Source: Miscanthus floridulus (lineage: Eukaryota > Streptophyta > Magnoliopsida > Poales > Poaceae). Taken from it: 64,000 bases of DNA. Under the pieces are notes generated by a model. It did no database searches. It was given only the letters and a program-made list of their open reading frames with translations, and was not told where the DNA came from. The position numbers were made by a program, and so were the translations under genes. The first letter of the stretch is position 1; every line of letters starts with the position of its first letter. The stretch spans positions 113,290,461 to 113,354,460 of the forward strand of contig NC_089595.1 of assembly GCF_019320115.1 (NCBI RefSeq), given 5' to 3'. This document shows positions 1 to 10,930 of this stretch, piece by piece.

Positions 1-158
1 ATCCTAGTGGCCGAAACAAACAATGGAAAAGACCTAAGGTCGATTTCATCTTGGAACCCGATCAAAGGAGGGAAGTACTAAAATGGATCAAGACGTTAAT
101 GTTCCTAGATGGATATGCAGCGAATCTGAGCAGGGGAGTGAACTGAGGCACTTTACGA

Positions 159-646
159 GTGAACGGGATGAAGAGTCATGACTACCACATATGGATTGAG
201 CGGCTTCTTCCGGCGATGGTCCGAGGCTATGTCCCTGACCATGTCTGGCAAATGCTGGCAGAGTTGAGCTTTTTCTTCCATCAGCTTTGTGCCAAGGAGA
301 TATCTCGGACCGTCACTCAGGACTTGGAAAAAGCGGCACATGTGTTGCTCTATAAGCTAGAGAAGATCTTTCCACCTGGCTTCTTCTTGCCCATACAGCA
401 TCTGATTGTGCACCTCCCGTCCGAGGCACGTTTGGGGGGCCCATGCAAGCCTGGTGGTGCTATCCAATCGAGAGATGTCTAAAGACTCTTCGTAAGAAAT
501 GTACAAATAAAGCCAGAATTGAGGCTTCCATTGCAGAGGCAAGTCTAAGGGAGGAGGTGGAAAACTTCACAACACTATACTACAAGCCGAAACTTCCTAG
601 CAATCATAATCCACTCCCTCGTTACAATGTTGGCGAAAATGAATAG
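159..646 (+). pseudogene. TNP2-like CACTA transposase, DUF4218 region, frameshifted
   Basis: The translation from 159 carries the DUF4218 signature of plant En/Spm transposases: MKSHDYHIWIERLLPA near the start, then KLEKIFPPGFF and the HLPSEARLGGP motif. Just after LGGP, in a G/C run near 433-442, the frame shifts by one base. The continuation in the next frame starts at 443 with WWCYPIERCLKTLRKK and goes on to KARIEASIAEA, which normally follows directly. This region is the C-terminal part of the transposase that mobilises CACTA ends; the catalytic Transposase_21 part would lie upstream of the window. The frameshift makes it non-functional as read. The domain assignment is confident; the exact base gained or lost is not determinable without a reference copy. 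Confidence 0.88.
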
Positions 647-1049
647 ACCCACAGCCTATTCCAAGGCCAACTCGGCAGCGCAAGTGGATCGACCAATAAG
701 ATATTGGGAAATGAAGAGTGGCGAAGTGTCATGCTATATGTGTTGACCAACCTTCCCGAGGTGCAGCCGTTCATCGAGTAGGTTCTCAACAAACTTGTTT
801 CAATACGCCCTAAATATTCTTCATACAACCCCACTGATTCTCGTTCGGACAGGGAATTTGTTCGTGAGTCCTGGCATCAATCAAGGGATCCTACCTCGTA
901 GGAACGTGACACCCTTCTTTCTCGGGGTGTGGGTGCGGGGAGGCCTGATTTCATTTCTTGGTTCAAACAAAAGGTAATGTCCAATTTAGCTCCCACGTTC
1001 CATATTCCAAGTTTCTCGTTCGTTCGATTAATATAACGACCTATCATGC

Positions 1050-1845
1050 TTGAGCTTGCAGGCCCAGACTGACTCATCCATGAGTGAGGAGTTGAGACAG
1101 GTTGCAGGCGGCTATGACGTTAGGGTGCAGTCATTTACCAGTTATGACGTGAATGGATATCGCTTCTACACAACAAGATATGAGCAGACTCGGCCCAAAC
1201 GGAAAACCACAAATAGCGGAGTTTGCACGCTCGGCACTGATGGCCTCGACTATCATGGTAGAGTTAAGGAAATATATGAACTCTCATTTCATGGTCACAA
1301 ACATAAACCTGTCGTGTTCAAATGCCATTGGTTTAATCCTTGAGAAATAAGACGGATCCCTCATCTTGGGCTAGTCGAGATTCGAGAAGATTCCATCTAT
1401 CCAGGAAAAGATGTCTATATTATGGCTCAACAGGCCGTGCAGGTGTATTATACGCGATATGCCAACCAAGACAAAGCGGATCTTAAGGGTTGGGCTATTG
1501 TGCACCAGGTGTCTCCACACGGTAAACTACCTGCCCCAAATGATGACGATTACAACTTCAATGCAAACACATATGATGGATAGTTCTTTCAAGAAGATGG
1601 GCTACCAGGCACGTTTGAGATAGTCTTACCCAAAGCGATCAAAATGGAAGTAGACAACGAAATGGAGGATGACGAGGTTGATGGAGATGTGGTGCAAAAT
1701 GCCAAGGACATAGAAATGCTTGACCGATTAAGGCTAGGCAATGACAACGAAGACAACATAGAACCTTCAGATAGTGTTGCCCATTTGGACAATTTTGACA
1801 GTGATGACGACACCTATGATCCTAATCATGAAGATTATTCCTAAT
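1050..1845 (+). pseudogene. TNP2-like transposase C-terminal exon, DUF4216 region
   Basis: The frame beginning near 1050 contains DUF4216, the domain following DUF4218 in the same transposase: VNGYRFYTTRYEQTRPKR, NSGVCTLG, then KPVVFKCHWFNP. A TGA at about 1339-1341 interrupts the frame. The same reading continues with LGLVEIREDSIYPGKDVY, QQAVQVYYTRY and KGWAIVHQV, which is typical of the domain's end. A second stop, TAG at 1581-1583, sits where a glutamine codon would fit. The tail (1644-1844) is strongly acidic, rich in Asp and Glu, as is usual at the C terminus of these transposases. The intron between about 975 and 1062 ends in a plausible TTGCAG acceptor. Decayed and part of the same gene as the DUF4218 exon. 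Confidence 0.85.
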
Positions 1846-2119
1846 ACATGTAATACTACGTTTGTTTTAGTTTGTGTTTTCTTTATTTATTTTGAATCTA
1901 TTTCTAATATATATACTAATAAGTCATGTTCATTCTTTGTGATTGCAGGTGATGGCGAGCAGCCGTCCATGACGTGAGACGGCCTCCCTTTATGGGAGAC
2001 CACGCCCTCCCATTTTAGATGAGGGGTCGAGGTTAGGGGTAGCATCCACAGGAGGTCAGAGGAGGAGGACCAGGGTCAGCAGGAGGCAACGGACTCCTTC
2101 CCCGCCACCTTCAGATGAG

Positions 2120-4175
2120 GTGATGGAGGAGGAGCACGTGACAGCCATGCTAGAGGACGAGGTCGAGGACGAGGACGTCCGACAGACCCAGGACGAGGCA
2201 GCCGAGGGCGAGGCCGCTGAGGGCGACAGTTCCGCTACCTCGACTGTCTACCAGCGAGGTCCCACGAGCCTCCCTCAGCCTCCGCTTCCTCACAACCGGG
2301 CACTGATTCGCCCTATGGCGAAGAGGTAAGTAACTATAGATGTTATCACAACTACTTCATATGGTAATGTTGGAAATCAAAAGAGGAACTGATAAATTTT
2401 CTTAATCACTTGTGCAGGGCCTGGTTGGTTTTGTCGGGTACTTCTGCACGCTCCCCCACGAGCATCCTTGGTGTTTTGTGCAGGAAATGGTACCCCGGCC
2501 TTGTGAACGTGTCCGAGGACATGCGGGAGCCGACCTACATGTGGGATAGGTACCAGTTGGCCCCTGATGACATGTACCGCAACAAGCAGGAGCGGGTACT
2601 AGCGGAGTTTTGGGTAAGTCTCTCTCGCACAACATTTTCATTGGGCAAGTCTTTTATTGAAATAATGAATGGATACATCGGTTTTGTATGCAGATGTATT
2701 TCAAGCCGGAAGAAGGACTTGAGGCCCAGGCGGATTAGGCGGCTGCCGCCGCCTGTAGGAAGTATGTCATCGACATGCACCACGAGGCGCAAGTGCAGGC
2801 CCACAGAGACTACTACACCGTGGTGTTGAAGCAGTCCATCAGCAAGTCTGATGCAAGACAGGTGGAGCTGTCCCGGGCTCAGTACCTTGAGGTAGACGAA
2901 AAACATTAATAATGATTCGTTTTGAGATTAAGTCAGTTTAATTTTATCTTTTTCTATGTCAAATAATCGATGACTTGTAGGTGGTTCCCTGGTGGTGCCG
3001 ATCCCACTCCTTGTGCAGGGAGATGATCGTGGACAGGTGGTTGTCCAACGACTTTGCTGAGAACCACACGAGGCAGCGGGACCAGCGTCTGCTGAGGTGA
3101 GGTGCTACTCACCATCAAGGCAGTCGTAGCCTCCCGGCCTACAAACAAGCATATGTAAGTGATTTCTTTTATCTTATTTGACGTTGAGTTCTGCCTTATT
3201 TCTCACCATCTTGCCGTCTTACTCGCAGGAGGCTGCACACCTAGGCGTGGAGGTCTTAGAGTTCTCTGCGTGGGCTATGTCCCACATGGGCAGGGCGTCT
3301 TCCTCTGTCTCCTTCGACCCGTCTGCCCCGTGCGAGGTGTACTCCGACCCGACCATGCACACTAAGGTCCAAGAGTACACCTCAAAGGTGAGAGAGGTCC
3401 ATGGGGAAGATTACAATGTGCGCACTGAGCCCATTGATGCAGAGACCATCATGAGGCTAGGAGGAGGCAAGAAGCATGGGCGGCCGTGGATTATAGACGG
3501 CGGCATCGACTCCACCACTGTTCCCTCTCTCGACGTGCTCCGAGCACGGAGCACGAGCTCCAGCCAGCCCATACGCCCACGGCCTAGTCTGTCACTGCAG
3601 CGGGTCGACGCTCTCGAGGTACGTCCTGTTTTACTCGTCGTATGTTCATCTTTGCACACCTAAGTTACATTTGCATTACTGAAACATTGAAGTTTGTATT
3701 GCAGGCCGAGCTGCATGCCCAGAAGCTCGTGGTCGAGGCTCAGAGCGCGCAACTGCAGGCCTAGAGGGAAGCGTTCGCGGCCCAAGAGAGGAGGATGCAA
3801 GAAATGGAGGCCTTCATGCGGAGTGTCCAGCAAGGGAGTGTACCTTTGCCGTTGGCAGCACCTCCACCGCCTACTCCTACAGCCACTCCTGTAAGTATGA
3901 AAATTCACTCTTACTAGATGCTTCCTTGACATACAACCATGGTTGACATACAAACTTACTAGATGCTTGACATAGAAACTTACTAGATGCTTGACATAGA
4001 AACTTACTACATGCTTGCACTAGCTATGACATACACCAATGCTTCACATAGAAACTTACTAGATGAATCTCACACATGCAACCTCTTATCCTTTTTGCAG
4101 CTTCCGTCGGCGGGTTCGAATAACCCCGCTAATGCGTCACCGAATGAACCATCGTGTCATAGGCCGCTTTTTTGA
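2120..4175 (+). pseudogene. Second gene of CACTA copy 1 (plant Transposase_24-like), seven exons, three stops
   Basis: Exons can be placed by frame, GT-AG borders and comparison with copy 2: about 2120-2325 (acidic N terminus), 2418-2613 (WYPGLVNVSED, DRYQLAPDD), 2694-2891 (YFKPEEGLEAQAD), 2981-3154 (MIVDRWLSNDFAENH), 3229-3618 (VQEYTSKVREVHGEDY, GGGKKHGRPW), 3705-3890 (coiled-coil-like, Gln/Glu-rich) and 4101-4175, ending in TGA. The content fits the Transposase_24 family (PF03004) encoded next to TNP2 in grass CACTA elements, thought to act as the terminus-binding partner. Exon junctions keep phase. Stops interrupt it: TAG 2736-2738, TGA 3098-3100 and TAG 3762-3764. Copy 2 has CAG, CGA and CAG at the same codons, so all three are C-to-T changes in this copy. 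Start codon choice is uncertain. Confidence 0.85.
3915..4075 (+). repeat. Short tandem repeat in last intron of CACTA second gene
   Basis: The intron between exons six and seven consists largely of imperfect repeats of about 24 bp containing TAGATGCTTGACATAGAAAC. The sister copy has more units (61258-61495), so the array length is variable between copies. Confidence 0.8.
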
Positions 4176-4489
4176 GGAGTTGTGTTTCGTCATGTGCTTG
4201 GACTTGAGCTTCACATGTGGTTGTGACTTATGCTTTGACTTGATGGACTGTGTTTGTGAATTTATGACTTGTGGTTGTGATATTTGACTTGTGGTTGCGA
4301 TATGTTGTTATTCGAGTTGTGGTTGTGATATAATATGTGAAAATGGTTTCGTTGTGATATATATGTGATTATTGTGATGTTTGTGATATATATGTGACAT
4401 GTGATATATATTTGAACTGTTTGTGTCAGTGGAATGCAAAAAACAAAAAAAAATTGCAGTTTCGATTGATTTGCGAGTGCAATGGTCAT

Positions 4490-4915
4490 GACACTCGGCA
4501 AAGCTGGGAAACTTTGCCGAGTGCCAGGACATTGCACTCGGCAAAGATTTTTTTTAAAAAAAAAGCAAAAAATCTTTGCCGAGTACCTTGCCGCCGTGGC
4601 ACTCGGCAAAGAGTTTTTTAAAAAAAATAAAAAATGTCTTTGCCGAGTGCCCAAACTGTCGACACTCGGCAAAGACACCGTCAACGGAGCAGCGCCGTTG
4701 ACGGCTGCTTTTCTTTGCCGAGCGCCGCCGTTGGCCCTCGGAAAATGCTTTGCCGAGTGCCCGACAACTGGCCCTCGGCAAGGAGCCTCTTTGCCGTTAA
4801 ATTTTTTTCCGATGGCTCTTTGCCGAGGGCGGCGCTCGGCAAAGCCTTTGCCGAGGGCTTTTAGGCCTTTGCCGAGTGCCCTGGGCCCTCGGCAAAGATG
4901 CTCTGTCCGGTAGTG
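4490..4915 (+). repeat. CACTA subterminal repeat block and right terminal repeat
   Basis: At least ten copies of TTTGCCGAGTGCC or its inverse GGCACTCGGCAAAG, arranged head-to-head and separated by A/T runs. In CACTA elements such arrays are binding sites for the element's second protein. The block ends at the terminal repeat, TCCGGTAGTG on this strand. Several long apparent ORFs here on both strands are translations of these repeats, not genes. Confidence 0.92.
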
Positions 4916-5442
4916 ACTCTTGTCATGTTGCAATCTATATATTTGGTATAGTGGACATTCATGTGCAGCATGCGCGCGCACAGCACACATATGGATACAC
5001 ACACATGTCACAATTTTCAATTAAAAAACCTCACCAATTTATTTGTGGCGATAACAAATCAAAACTACTAAATGTAAGAAATGCGTGACTTACAAGGTTC
5101 AACTATTTCCAGTAAAGAAAATGAGATGTAGATGGCTTCTTTACTGTTGTATATATATATTGTCGAGAATTCTTGGTACATAATCTATATATCATGCCAC
5201 GATTGCAAATGAAGAGAGTATGTGTATTCCTCGATAATTCTGTTGACCTCAACTAGATTAGGCAAACACATTGTTCAGAGAAATAGAAGAGGAAAAGATG
5301 ACTGAAAAGGTCAAGAACTGAAGCAGATTTCTTCGAGTAGCCTTTAGAGAATGGGAACACAAACATTGAAACCAAATAATTATGACATAAGCAACACATA
5401 AAACAATCCCATCAATTATTTTCCAAGTTTTGCAGCTAAGGG
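4916..5442. other. AT-rich intergenic DNA, no feature seen
   Basis: Sequence between the CACTA terminus and the first small MITE. No coding signal, structured repeat or recognisable gene fragment was found. Confidence 0.6.
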
Positions 5443-5567
5443 CAGTGTTCGGCTGGTATGAATCCGGCACTGTTCATAATGGAATTTACTGTTTATGCTG
5501 AAATTTTGTGAGAAAAAAAAACACTGCTCCGGCTAGAAAAAGAAGCCAACCAGCCAGCCGAACACTG
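5443..5567. mobile_element. Short hAT-like MITE (CAGTGTTCGGCTGG ends)
   Basis: Terminal inverted repeats CAGTGTTCGGCTGG on the left and CCAGCCGAACACTG on the right bound a 125-bp sequence with no coding potential. CAG...CTG ends are typical of hAT derivatives. Related short elements occur at 8593, 20700 and 49536. No clear 8-bp target duplication is visible. Confidence 0.7.
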
Positions 5568-6035
5568 TCAAGATTGAGATTCAGTTCGAATAATTGTTAC
5601 ATATATTTGTAGAAGCGATATGCAAATCTTTTTTACTAAGCTAACATTTCAGAGATCATCAAACAAAAACCCTTTAATCATAATATCTATGCGATGGACA
5701 AAGGGGGTTGGTTCTGAGAGGCTGTCGAATATTTGCAGGCAAAGCAAGCCTAGAGCACACCTCGAACAATGTGATCTCGATAGCATCGAGCTTCTATCCC
5801 TTGCAGCCTCAATTGCATCATCTTCTTCATCCCATCGCATTACTGAGTATGGCAAACTCTGTAACGACACACAGCGACGTTGACCATAGATATCAAAAGG
5901 ATATATTCATGCACATTATTAAGTCAATTCTTGTCTTGTATAGATATATGGTGATGTATTGAAGGTTTTTTTAGCACTTCCAAGGGAATTGAAACAAACA
6001 ATAATAAGTACCTTTTGTAAAGAAGGAAAGAATAA

Positions 6036-6326
6036 GGAGGTGTTTGGTTCCCATGGACTAAAGCATTTTAGACTAAAATCTGCACTTTAGTTGGACTAAA
6101 CAATCAAACACTTGCACTAAAAGTGGACTAAAATCCTTTAGTCCTTTAGTCCACAAAACTGGACTAAAATAGACTAAAATGTGTTGGGGACACACATGCC
6201 TCTCATTTATTGCCCTCCCTCTCCACTTTTGTCTATTTTAGTTCAAAGAACCAAACACCACTTTAGTCCACTTTTAGTTCATGGACTAAAACTTTTAGTC
6301 CATGGACTAGAGAACCAAACAGGGCC
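6036..6326. mobile_element. Tourist-like (PIF/Harbinger) MITE with TAA target duplication
   Basis: A 291-bp element bounded by inverted repeats GTGTTTGGTTC / GAACCAAACAGGGCC and flanked by TAA on both sides (6033-6035 and 6327-6329). The interior is full of GGACTAAA / TTTAGTCC motifs and is largely palindromic, with arms such as CATGGACTAAA. The TAA duplication and GG...CC termini fit the Harbinger superfamily. Confidence 0.88.
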
Positions 6327-6960
6327 TAAGAGATGTAATATACTGCATTAAATTTTTAAAGCAAAAAACAGATAGCTAGGTCTATTTGTACTCTTAACTG
6401 CACTTTTAATATGTCCACCAAATAATCAGGAAAAACTAATGCCAGCGATGATCCATTTATAAAAACGTTTTGATTGGTGAGTTGTAGGCAAAACCTATCA
6501 CACGCAACTATATTGGATGTCAATTACAAATGTCTTAATTATACACAGATACAAAATAACAGTTCGTAGAAAAGAAAACATAAGTGGCTAGACCTTGCAT
6601 TCACACATGCAAATCGACTCTTATGAATTTGTACAATATGAGTTTGCATCTTAACTTTTGCAACAACACATGTATGGATGCAATGTGGATAGGTGCATTA
6701 TTTTAAATTTTCTGGGTGACCGAAATACATATGAATTTTTAACTAGTTTGCAGGGATAAGTTTTTACTGAGGCATTTGGCACGCACTAGCTAGAGTTTGT
6801 CTATAGCAAACACGTGGCCTTTTTGGTGTTGTTGGATTGGACTACGCACAAGCTGCCAGCACTAGCACCAGAAATCGTCATGTGGATGGAGCTAGCGAGT
6901 CTCTGGCCTATGGTAGACCGGTTCCAATGCTTCAAACTAGGCTTCGCATTTCTCCATCGT

Positions 6961-7081
6961 GGCCTCTATGACCACACGGCGGATGTGGTTCTGAACTCAA
7001 AGGACTTGACGTGGCTGTGCACACAATGCTACTCACATCATGCTAAGAGCTGAGTTCCAGGTTCCTCTCATGCCTATACTA
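6961..7081 (+). ncRNA. MIR2118-like hairpin, mature-like site 7055-7076
   Basis: The 22 nt at 7055-7076 read TTCC-AGGT-TCCTCTCATGCCTA, the miR2118 pattern, preceded by GAGCTGAG. The candidate 5' arm at about 6965-6997 (CTATGACCACACGG onward) is homologous to the better-pairing arm of the 10900 copy, but pairing here is imperfect. Family knowledge: miR2118 is a 22-nt microRNA processed from the 3p arm and triggers phased siRNA production from reproductive transcripts. Expression and processing are not shown by sequence. The downstream flank (7200-7520) is shared with the 10900 copy. Confidence 0.62.
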
Positions 7082-7199
7082 CTATAGCAGTCACAAGATA
7101 TGGGTATAGTAAGGACATGCACGTCCCTTGGCAATCTTGATATATCATTTATATAGTCGTATGTCGTTTCTCTTTAGCTGTGTCACTTGATGCGTGTAT

Positions 7200-7520
7200 G
7201 TATATATGTCAGTCCAGGAGGGCACAGGGGACAGAAAACCATGTCCAGCCAGCATGGGCGTCTAAATAAATAAATAAAAAGCATGTGCAGGCTTCACGTA
7301 CATATGTAACATCGTCACATCGAATTAGAGAACCAGCATGTGGTGGCTACGGCTCTATTTGAATTTTTATGTCCTCTCAATCCTCCCACGTGGACGCATG
7401 TTGAACTACCACCACGGCTGCATGTTTCTTTCATATGCATGGAACGCATTTTTCCTCGTTTTTTTTCCAGTAATGCCTAACTCTGGCACCCGACGAACAG
7501 ATATTAGCTATGAAGAACGT
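7200..7520 (+). repeat. Conserved downstream flank of MIR2118-like unit
   Basis: Contains GACAGAAAACCATG, TGTCCAGCCAGCATG, a GTGGTGGCTA stretch, CTCTCAATCCTC and ATTTTTCCT blocks. These recur in the same order at 15890-16170, which is the flank of the 10900 unit displaced by the CACTA insertion. A weaker match (GGAGCCGAGAG onward) occurs near 44330. This shows that the microRNA-like sites sit in a larger duplicated unit. Confidence 0.7.
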
Positions 7521-8189
7521 ATCATATATAATTTTTTAACCAAAAAAGCGCATCAATTGTTTATCTCTCAGTGCATTATATTCATGAGCTATACTCCTGT
7601 CCGTGTTAATAGAGAGGAAGACAAAAAATTAAACGATGACCAAAGAGTCATCAACAAGCAAGTTAGTAAAGAGAAACAGAAGTAATCAAGATAAATATTT
7701 TCCCAATGGCACGATAGTACTGAGCTCTCCAGTACAAGGTGAACTGCTCCTGAGAGTAGTGTTCCATTCAACCTGGCAACTGACCTCCAACCTGTTTCTG
7801 AATGCTGTTCGCTATCTTGCGTGATAGCCAACAATTTGACAGGGCCTTGCATGCATGTGGGCTTTTGGCAGGCTGCATGTCTGATGCATTCTTGTACACA
7901 TGTTGATGTCACAATATGCCATCCACAGCATGTTTTCAGCGGGGGCAACACGCCCTTCAACTCCTCAAGGAAGCCAGGACGTAGGTGGGATTTGATGGGG
8001 CGGATGGACGGCTCATATATGCAAGTCTGCACACATGTACAGGTACCAATACTAGTTTGGTCCACACGAACCTGCTGTCCAAAATTCCAGGCTTCAAGGA
8101 AACAACAGGCCGCTGAGAGTGTTTCTGTAGCTGCCACATAGTCCTCATGCTCGCTACACCCTTTATGTTCCAGGCTTCCAGCTTATGTG

Positions 8190-8295
8190 CAACCATGCGT
8201 GATGTGAAATTGAAATCACCTACAGGATATATAGCCATCAAAGTGCTAAATAACTGATGAGGGCTGATTCCCTCATGCCTCTCATGCCCATACTA
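8190..8295 (+). ncRNA. MIR2118-like hairpin, mature-like site 8268-8290
   Basis: The site reads TTCCCTC-ATGCCTCTCATGCCCA, 23 nt, one base longer than the other copies. The segment at about 8192-8214 (AACCATGCGTGATGTG) is partly complementary and would give a short hairpin of roughly 100 nt. The site follows a GGGCTGA context similar to the GAGCTGAG of other copies. The downstream block TGCCTACACATGATGGTC (about 8512-8530) recurs at about 44423-44441 after the 44117/44166 pair, which supports common origin. Confidence 0.55.
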
Positions 8296-8592
8296 TAACG
8301 ACCATCAAGCACTAGACATAATCCTAGATCAGGGATGCATTTTATTCAGAATTCTACAATTGAGTTGCACAGTGTTGCTTCTTTGAGCCACGCTGATGGA
8401 TGTGTGTTTTAGAAACATATTGTTGTACAAAAAAAAGCCAAGAGGGACAGAAAAGAATAACTACACTGGGTTCTTTTTAAGCTAAAGCTGCCTAAGAATA
8501 TGTTTCTGCTTTGCCTACACATGATGGTCAGATCAAGGGCCCACATAAAACCCCTAAATGCATTTTTGTACCATCAGCTGTGAGGAAACATT

Positions 8593-8746
8593 CAGGCCGT
8601 TCGCTGGTCTGGTTCAGACCAGCCAGCAGGCTGCTCCCTCTCCTAATTTACTGTTCACCAAACCAGCCGAACAGTGTTTTTCTCTCACAACAAATCAGCC
8701 GAAACAGTGTTTTTCAGCCAAGTTTCAGACCAGCGAACGGGGCCAT
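8593..8746. mobile_element. Short hAT-like MITE (GGCCGTTCGCTGG ends)
   Basis: The termini GGCCGTTCGCTGGTCTG and CAGACCAGCGAACGGGGCC are inverted repeats. The interior has CAGCCGAACAGTG-type motifs and no coding capacity. Same superfamily as the elements at 5443, 20700 and 49536. Confidence 0.75.
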
Positions 8747-9771
8747 TGATAAAACAATTCATTTTGCAATAAAGATGCTTTCAAATTGAAATGTTCTTTA
8801 ACAGATAGCAGCAATGGTTTTTTGTGCTTTTAATTAAATGTGATTCAATACATACTTTAATGTTCTAGTCGCTTTTTAGGACAATAATGAATAACCACAA
8901 TAAAAACTTTAGTCTACATAATTGAATTCTTTTTTGTTTCAGCAACCCTGGATAATGTAAACACTGTATCTGCATCGAACCTTTTCAATGGAGGGATCTT
9001 TTTCTATGAACCCCACTATGGAAATTGCCTTCGCAACAGTTCATAACCCTCTTCACAAGAAGAACTTGAACTGATGCAAGATATATCACACATGTGAGCA
9101 CCCTGAGCTACCGTCACATTTTTTTCTTGCATGTGATTTATCTATACTTTGAAGTTTGAACACAGCCGGATCCATGGCATACCACTTGTACTGCATCACC
9201 AAGGGAACATGGAGTTTATTTATTTTGAAACTTCTTGCCCTATAACTTTGGTCAATTATTTAGGCATCTAAATGAATGATAAAAAACATTGAGATAGCAA
9301 ATTTGATATCTCATCGAAACCTAATTTTTTATGTAATGTTTAATTTGTACTCGTTTTCATTCGTGTCCATATGAAAAAGATATTTGGCATGAGTCCTGGT
9401 TTACAGTACAAACTAGCCAACCGGGACTGATACTCACTAAAATATCACTACCGGCTTATAATATAAACCACGAGTGTATATATCATGAATACGGGTACAT
9501 TTGTTGCTAGTTGTTATGTGGTGGCTGTAAAAGCCATTTATGTATGTAGGTAGTGCCTTTTTTGCATCCACACTTACCAATTATATTACTCTTCATATAT
9601 ATGAAGCTTATAGATCTTACCCATAGAGTTTTGTATGTTTTGGAAGGGGATTATTCGTCATCTAATAAAGCACATATACTACCAATTTTTATTTGGTTGT
9701 TGGCATACATGCATAGATCATCAAGGGCTTCTCTCGTTCATATACCACTGCATTGAGCTGGAACTGTATAT
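8747..9771. other. AT-rich DNA without recognisable gene
   Basis: No coding signal or structured repeat stands out. It probably represents spacer of the duplicated MIR2118-like unit, with homology to other spacers too weak to delimit by eye. Confidence 0.5.
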
Positions 9772-10560
9772 CCTTTTAGCAGTGATCAACAGACACGGAC
9801 CCATAGAAAGTGCTCGCCTGGGGCAATTAATAGCAGGTTGCCTTAGTTTGCTCTACCTTTGTGGTGGAGACGATCGATGAAACAGCTGGTATGTGCCAAT
9901 ATACAACATGTCCATATAGGTGCAAAGTGTATCATTGTACACAGCCACTACAAATCGGCAGTTAATGCTAATTTTCTGTGCTTAATTAACAGAAAATTTC
10001 AATGCCCAATGGACAAAAAAAATAGTCTTAGAAGGAGAAGGTTATGAGAAGAACTCAACAAATGGGCCATGAATTATCAACGAGAAAATAACAACACAAC
10101 AATAATCAAACTCGGTACTTTTTACTATCGCAAGTCAGGGCTTTGGTAGACTCGCGGCTTTGGTAGACTCGCCACCGATGTAGTGTAGCTCTTTTTAGCG
10201 TTGATGCTCAACAGACACAGACTCGTAGAAAATGCTCTGCCAAGGCAAATAATAGCAGGTTGCTTTATTTTGCTCTACCAATGTGCTGGAGACTATCGAT
10301 GAAACGGCTGTTATGTGTCAGTATACAGCATGTCCATACAGGTGCAATGTGTATCATTGTATAGGCACTACAAATCTGCAGTTGATGTTAAGTTTCTATG
10401 TTTAATTAATATCAAATTTCAAGGTCCAGTGAACAGAAAAAATAATCCATGAGAAGAACTCAACAAAAATGGGCCATGAATCATCAACAGGCAAAGTAAA
10501 AACACGCCAATAATCAGACATAGTACCTTTTCCTATCGCAAGCCTTGGCTTCGGTTGCCT
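9772..10560 (+). repeat. Direct duplication, unit about 415 bp
   Basis: Two diverged copies, about 9772-10184 and 10187-10560, share CAACAGACAC, AATAGCAGGTTGC, TTTGCTCTACC, ATCGATGAAAC, GTATCATTGTA, CACTACAAATC, GGGCCATGAAT and ACTCGCCACCGATG-type blocks in the same order. A further fragment (ATGAATCATCAAC, GTAAAAACACG) recurs at about 17415-17450. These are spacers of the MIR2118-like cluster. Confidence 0.8.
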
Positions 10561-10805
10561 CGCCACTGATGAAGTTGACTTCAACAGATAACCTTCCATG
10601 ATCATACGATGTTTCCGCACTGGCTATACCTCCTTCTGCTATTGTGTAATGAGACGTAGCATTTGGCGTGCCTGCGACGGCATTCTGGACGACACCCAGG
10701 GCGTGGTAATGAGGTCTGACATGTTCGGCATACAAGGATGTTGAGACCTGACTTTCCAACGCCTGTTAATTGACTCATTTGCAACAATAATATTGTATTG
10801 CGCTG

Positions 10806-10930
10806 GGGGCTAGGCATACACGGCAGATGTGGTGCTGAGCTCAAAGGAGCTGACTTGGCTGTGCACACAGTGGTACTCACTGGCTGAGTGAGAGCTGAAT
10901 TCCAGGTGCCTCTCATGTCTATACTCTACT
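10806..10930 (+). ncRNA. MIR2118-like hairpin, mature-like site 10900-10921
   Basis: The 22-nt site reads TTCC-AGGT-GCCTCTCATGTCTA and follows GAGCTGAA. The segment 10811-10842 (TAGGCATACACGGCA, then TGAGCTC) is complementary along most of the site and the flank before it: TAGGCAT pairs with ATGTCTA and GAGCTC with GAGCT. The loop of about 50 nt contains TGCACACAG. This is one of the better-paired copies. The GACTTGGCTGTGCACACA block in the loop is shared with the 7055 copy. Confidence 0.66.

Larger units (their letters stand above)
1..4915 (+). mobile_element. CACTA (En/Spm-type) DNA transposon, 3' portion, copy 1
   Basis: The window opens inside a class II CACTA element whose 5' end lies before position 1. 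It holds a TNP2-like transposase pseudogene (about 159-1845), a second multi-exon pseudogene (about 2120-4175), a subterminal block of inverted TTTGCCGAGTGCC / GGCACTCGGCAAAG repeats (4490-4900) and the terminal repeat, which read on the minus strand begins CACTACCGGACAGAGC and ends at 4915. The order transposase, second gene, subterminal repeats, CACTA terminus is standard for autonomous-type grass elements. A 5'-truncated sister copy lies at 59773-62421 with high identity from 2413 onward. Both genes here are broken, so the copy is not autonomous. The 3-bp target duplication cannot be checked because the left end is absent. Confidence 0.93.

Noticed and set aside
4490..4900. Regularly spaced short inverted repeats resembling a CRISPR array
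   Set aside because: Repeats alternate in orientation with A/T spacers, end in a CACTA terminus, and the DNA is plant nuclear.
4262..5020. 252-codon minus-strand ORF in the CACTA subterminal region
   Set aside because: It translates inverted TTTGCCGAGTGCC repeats; both strands give similar repetitive peptides (CRVP, SAKT).
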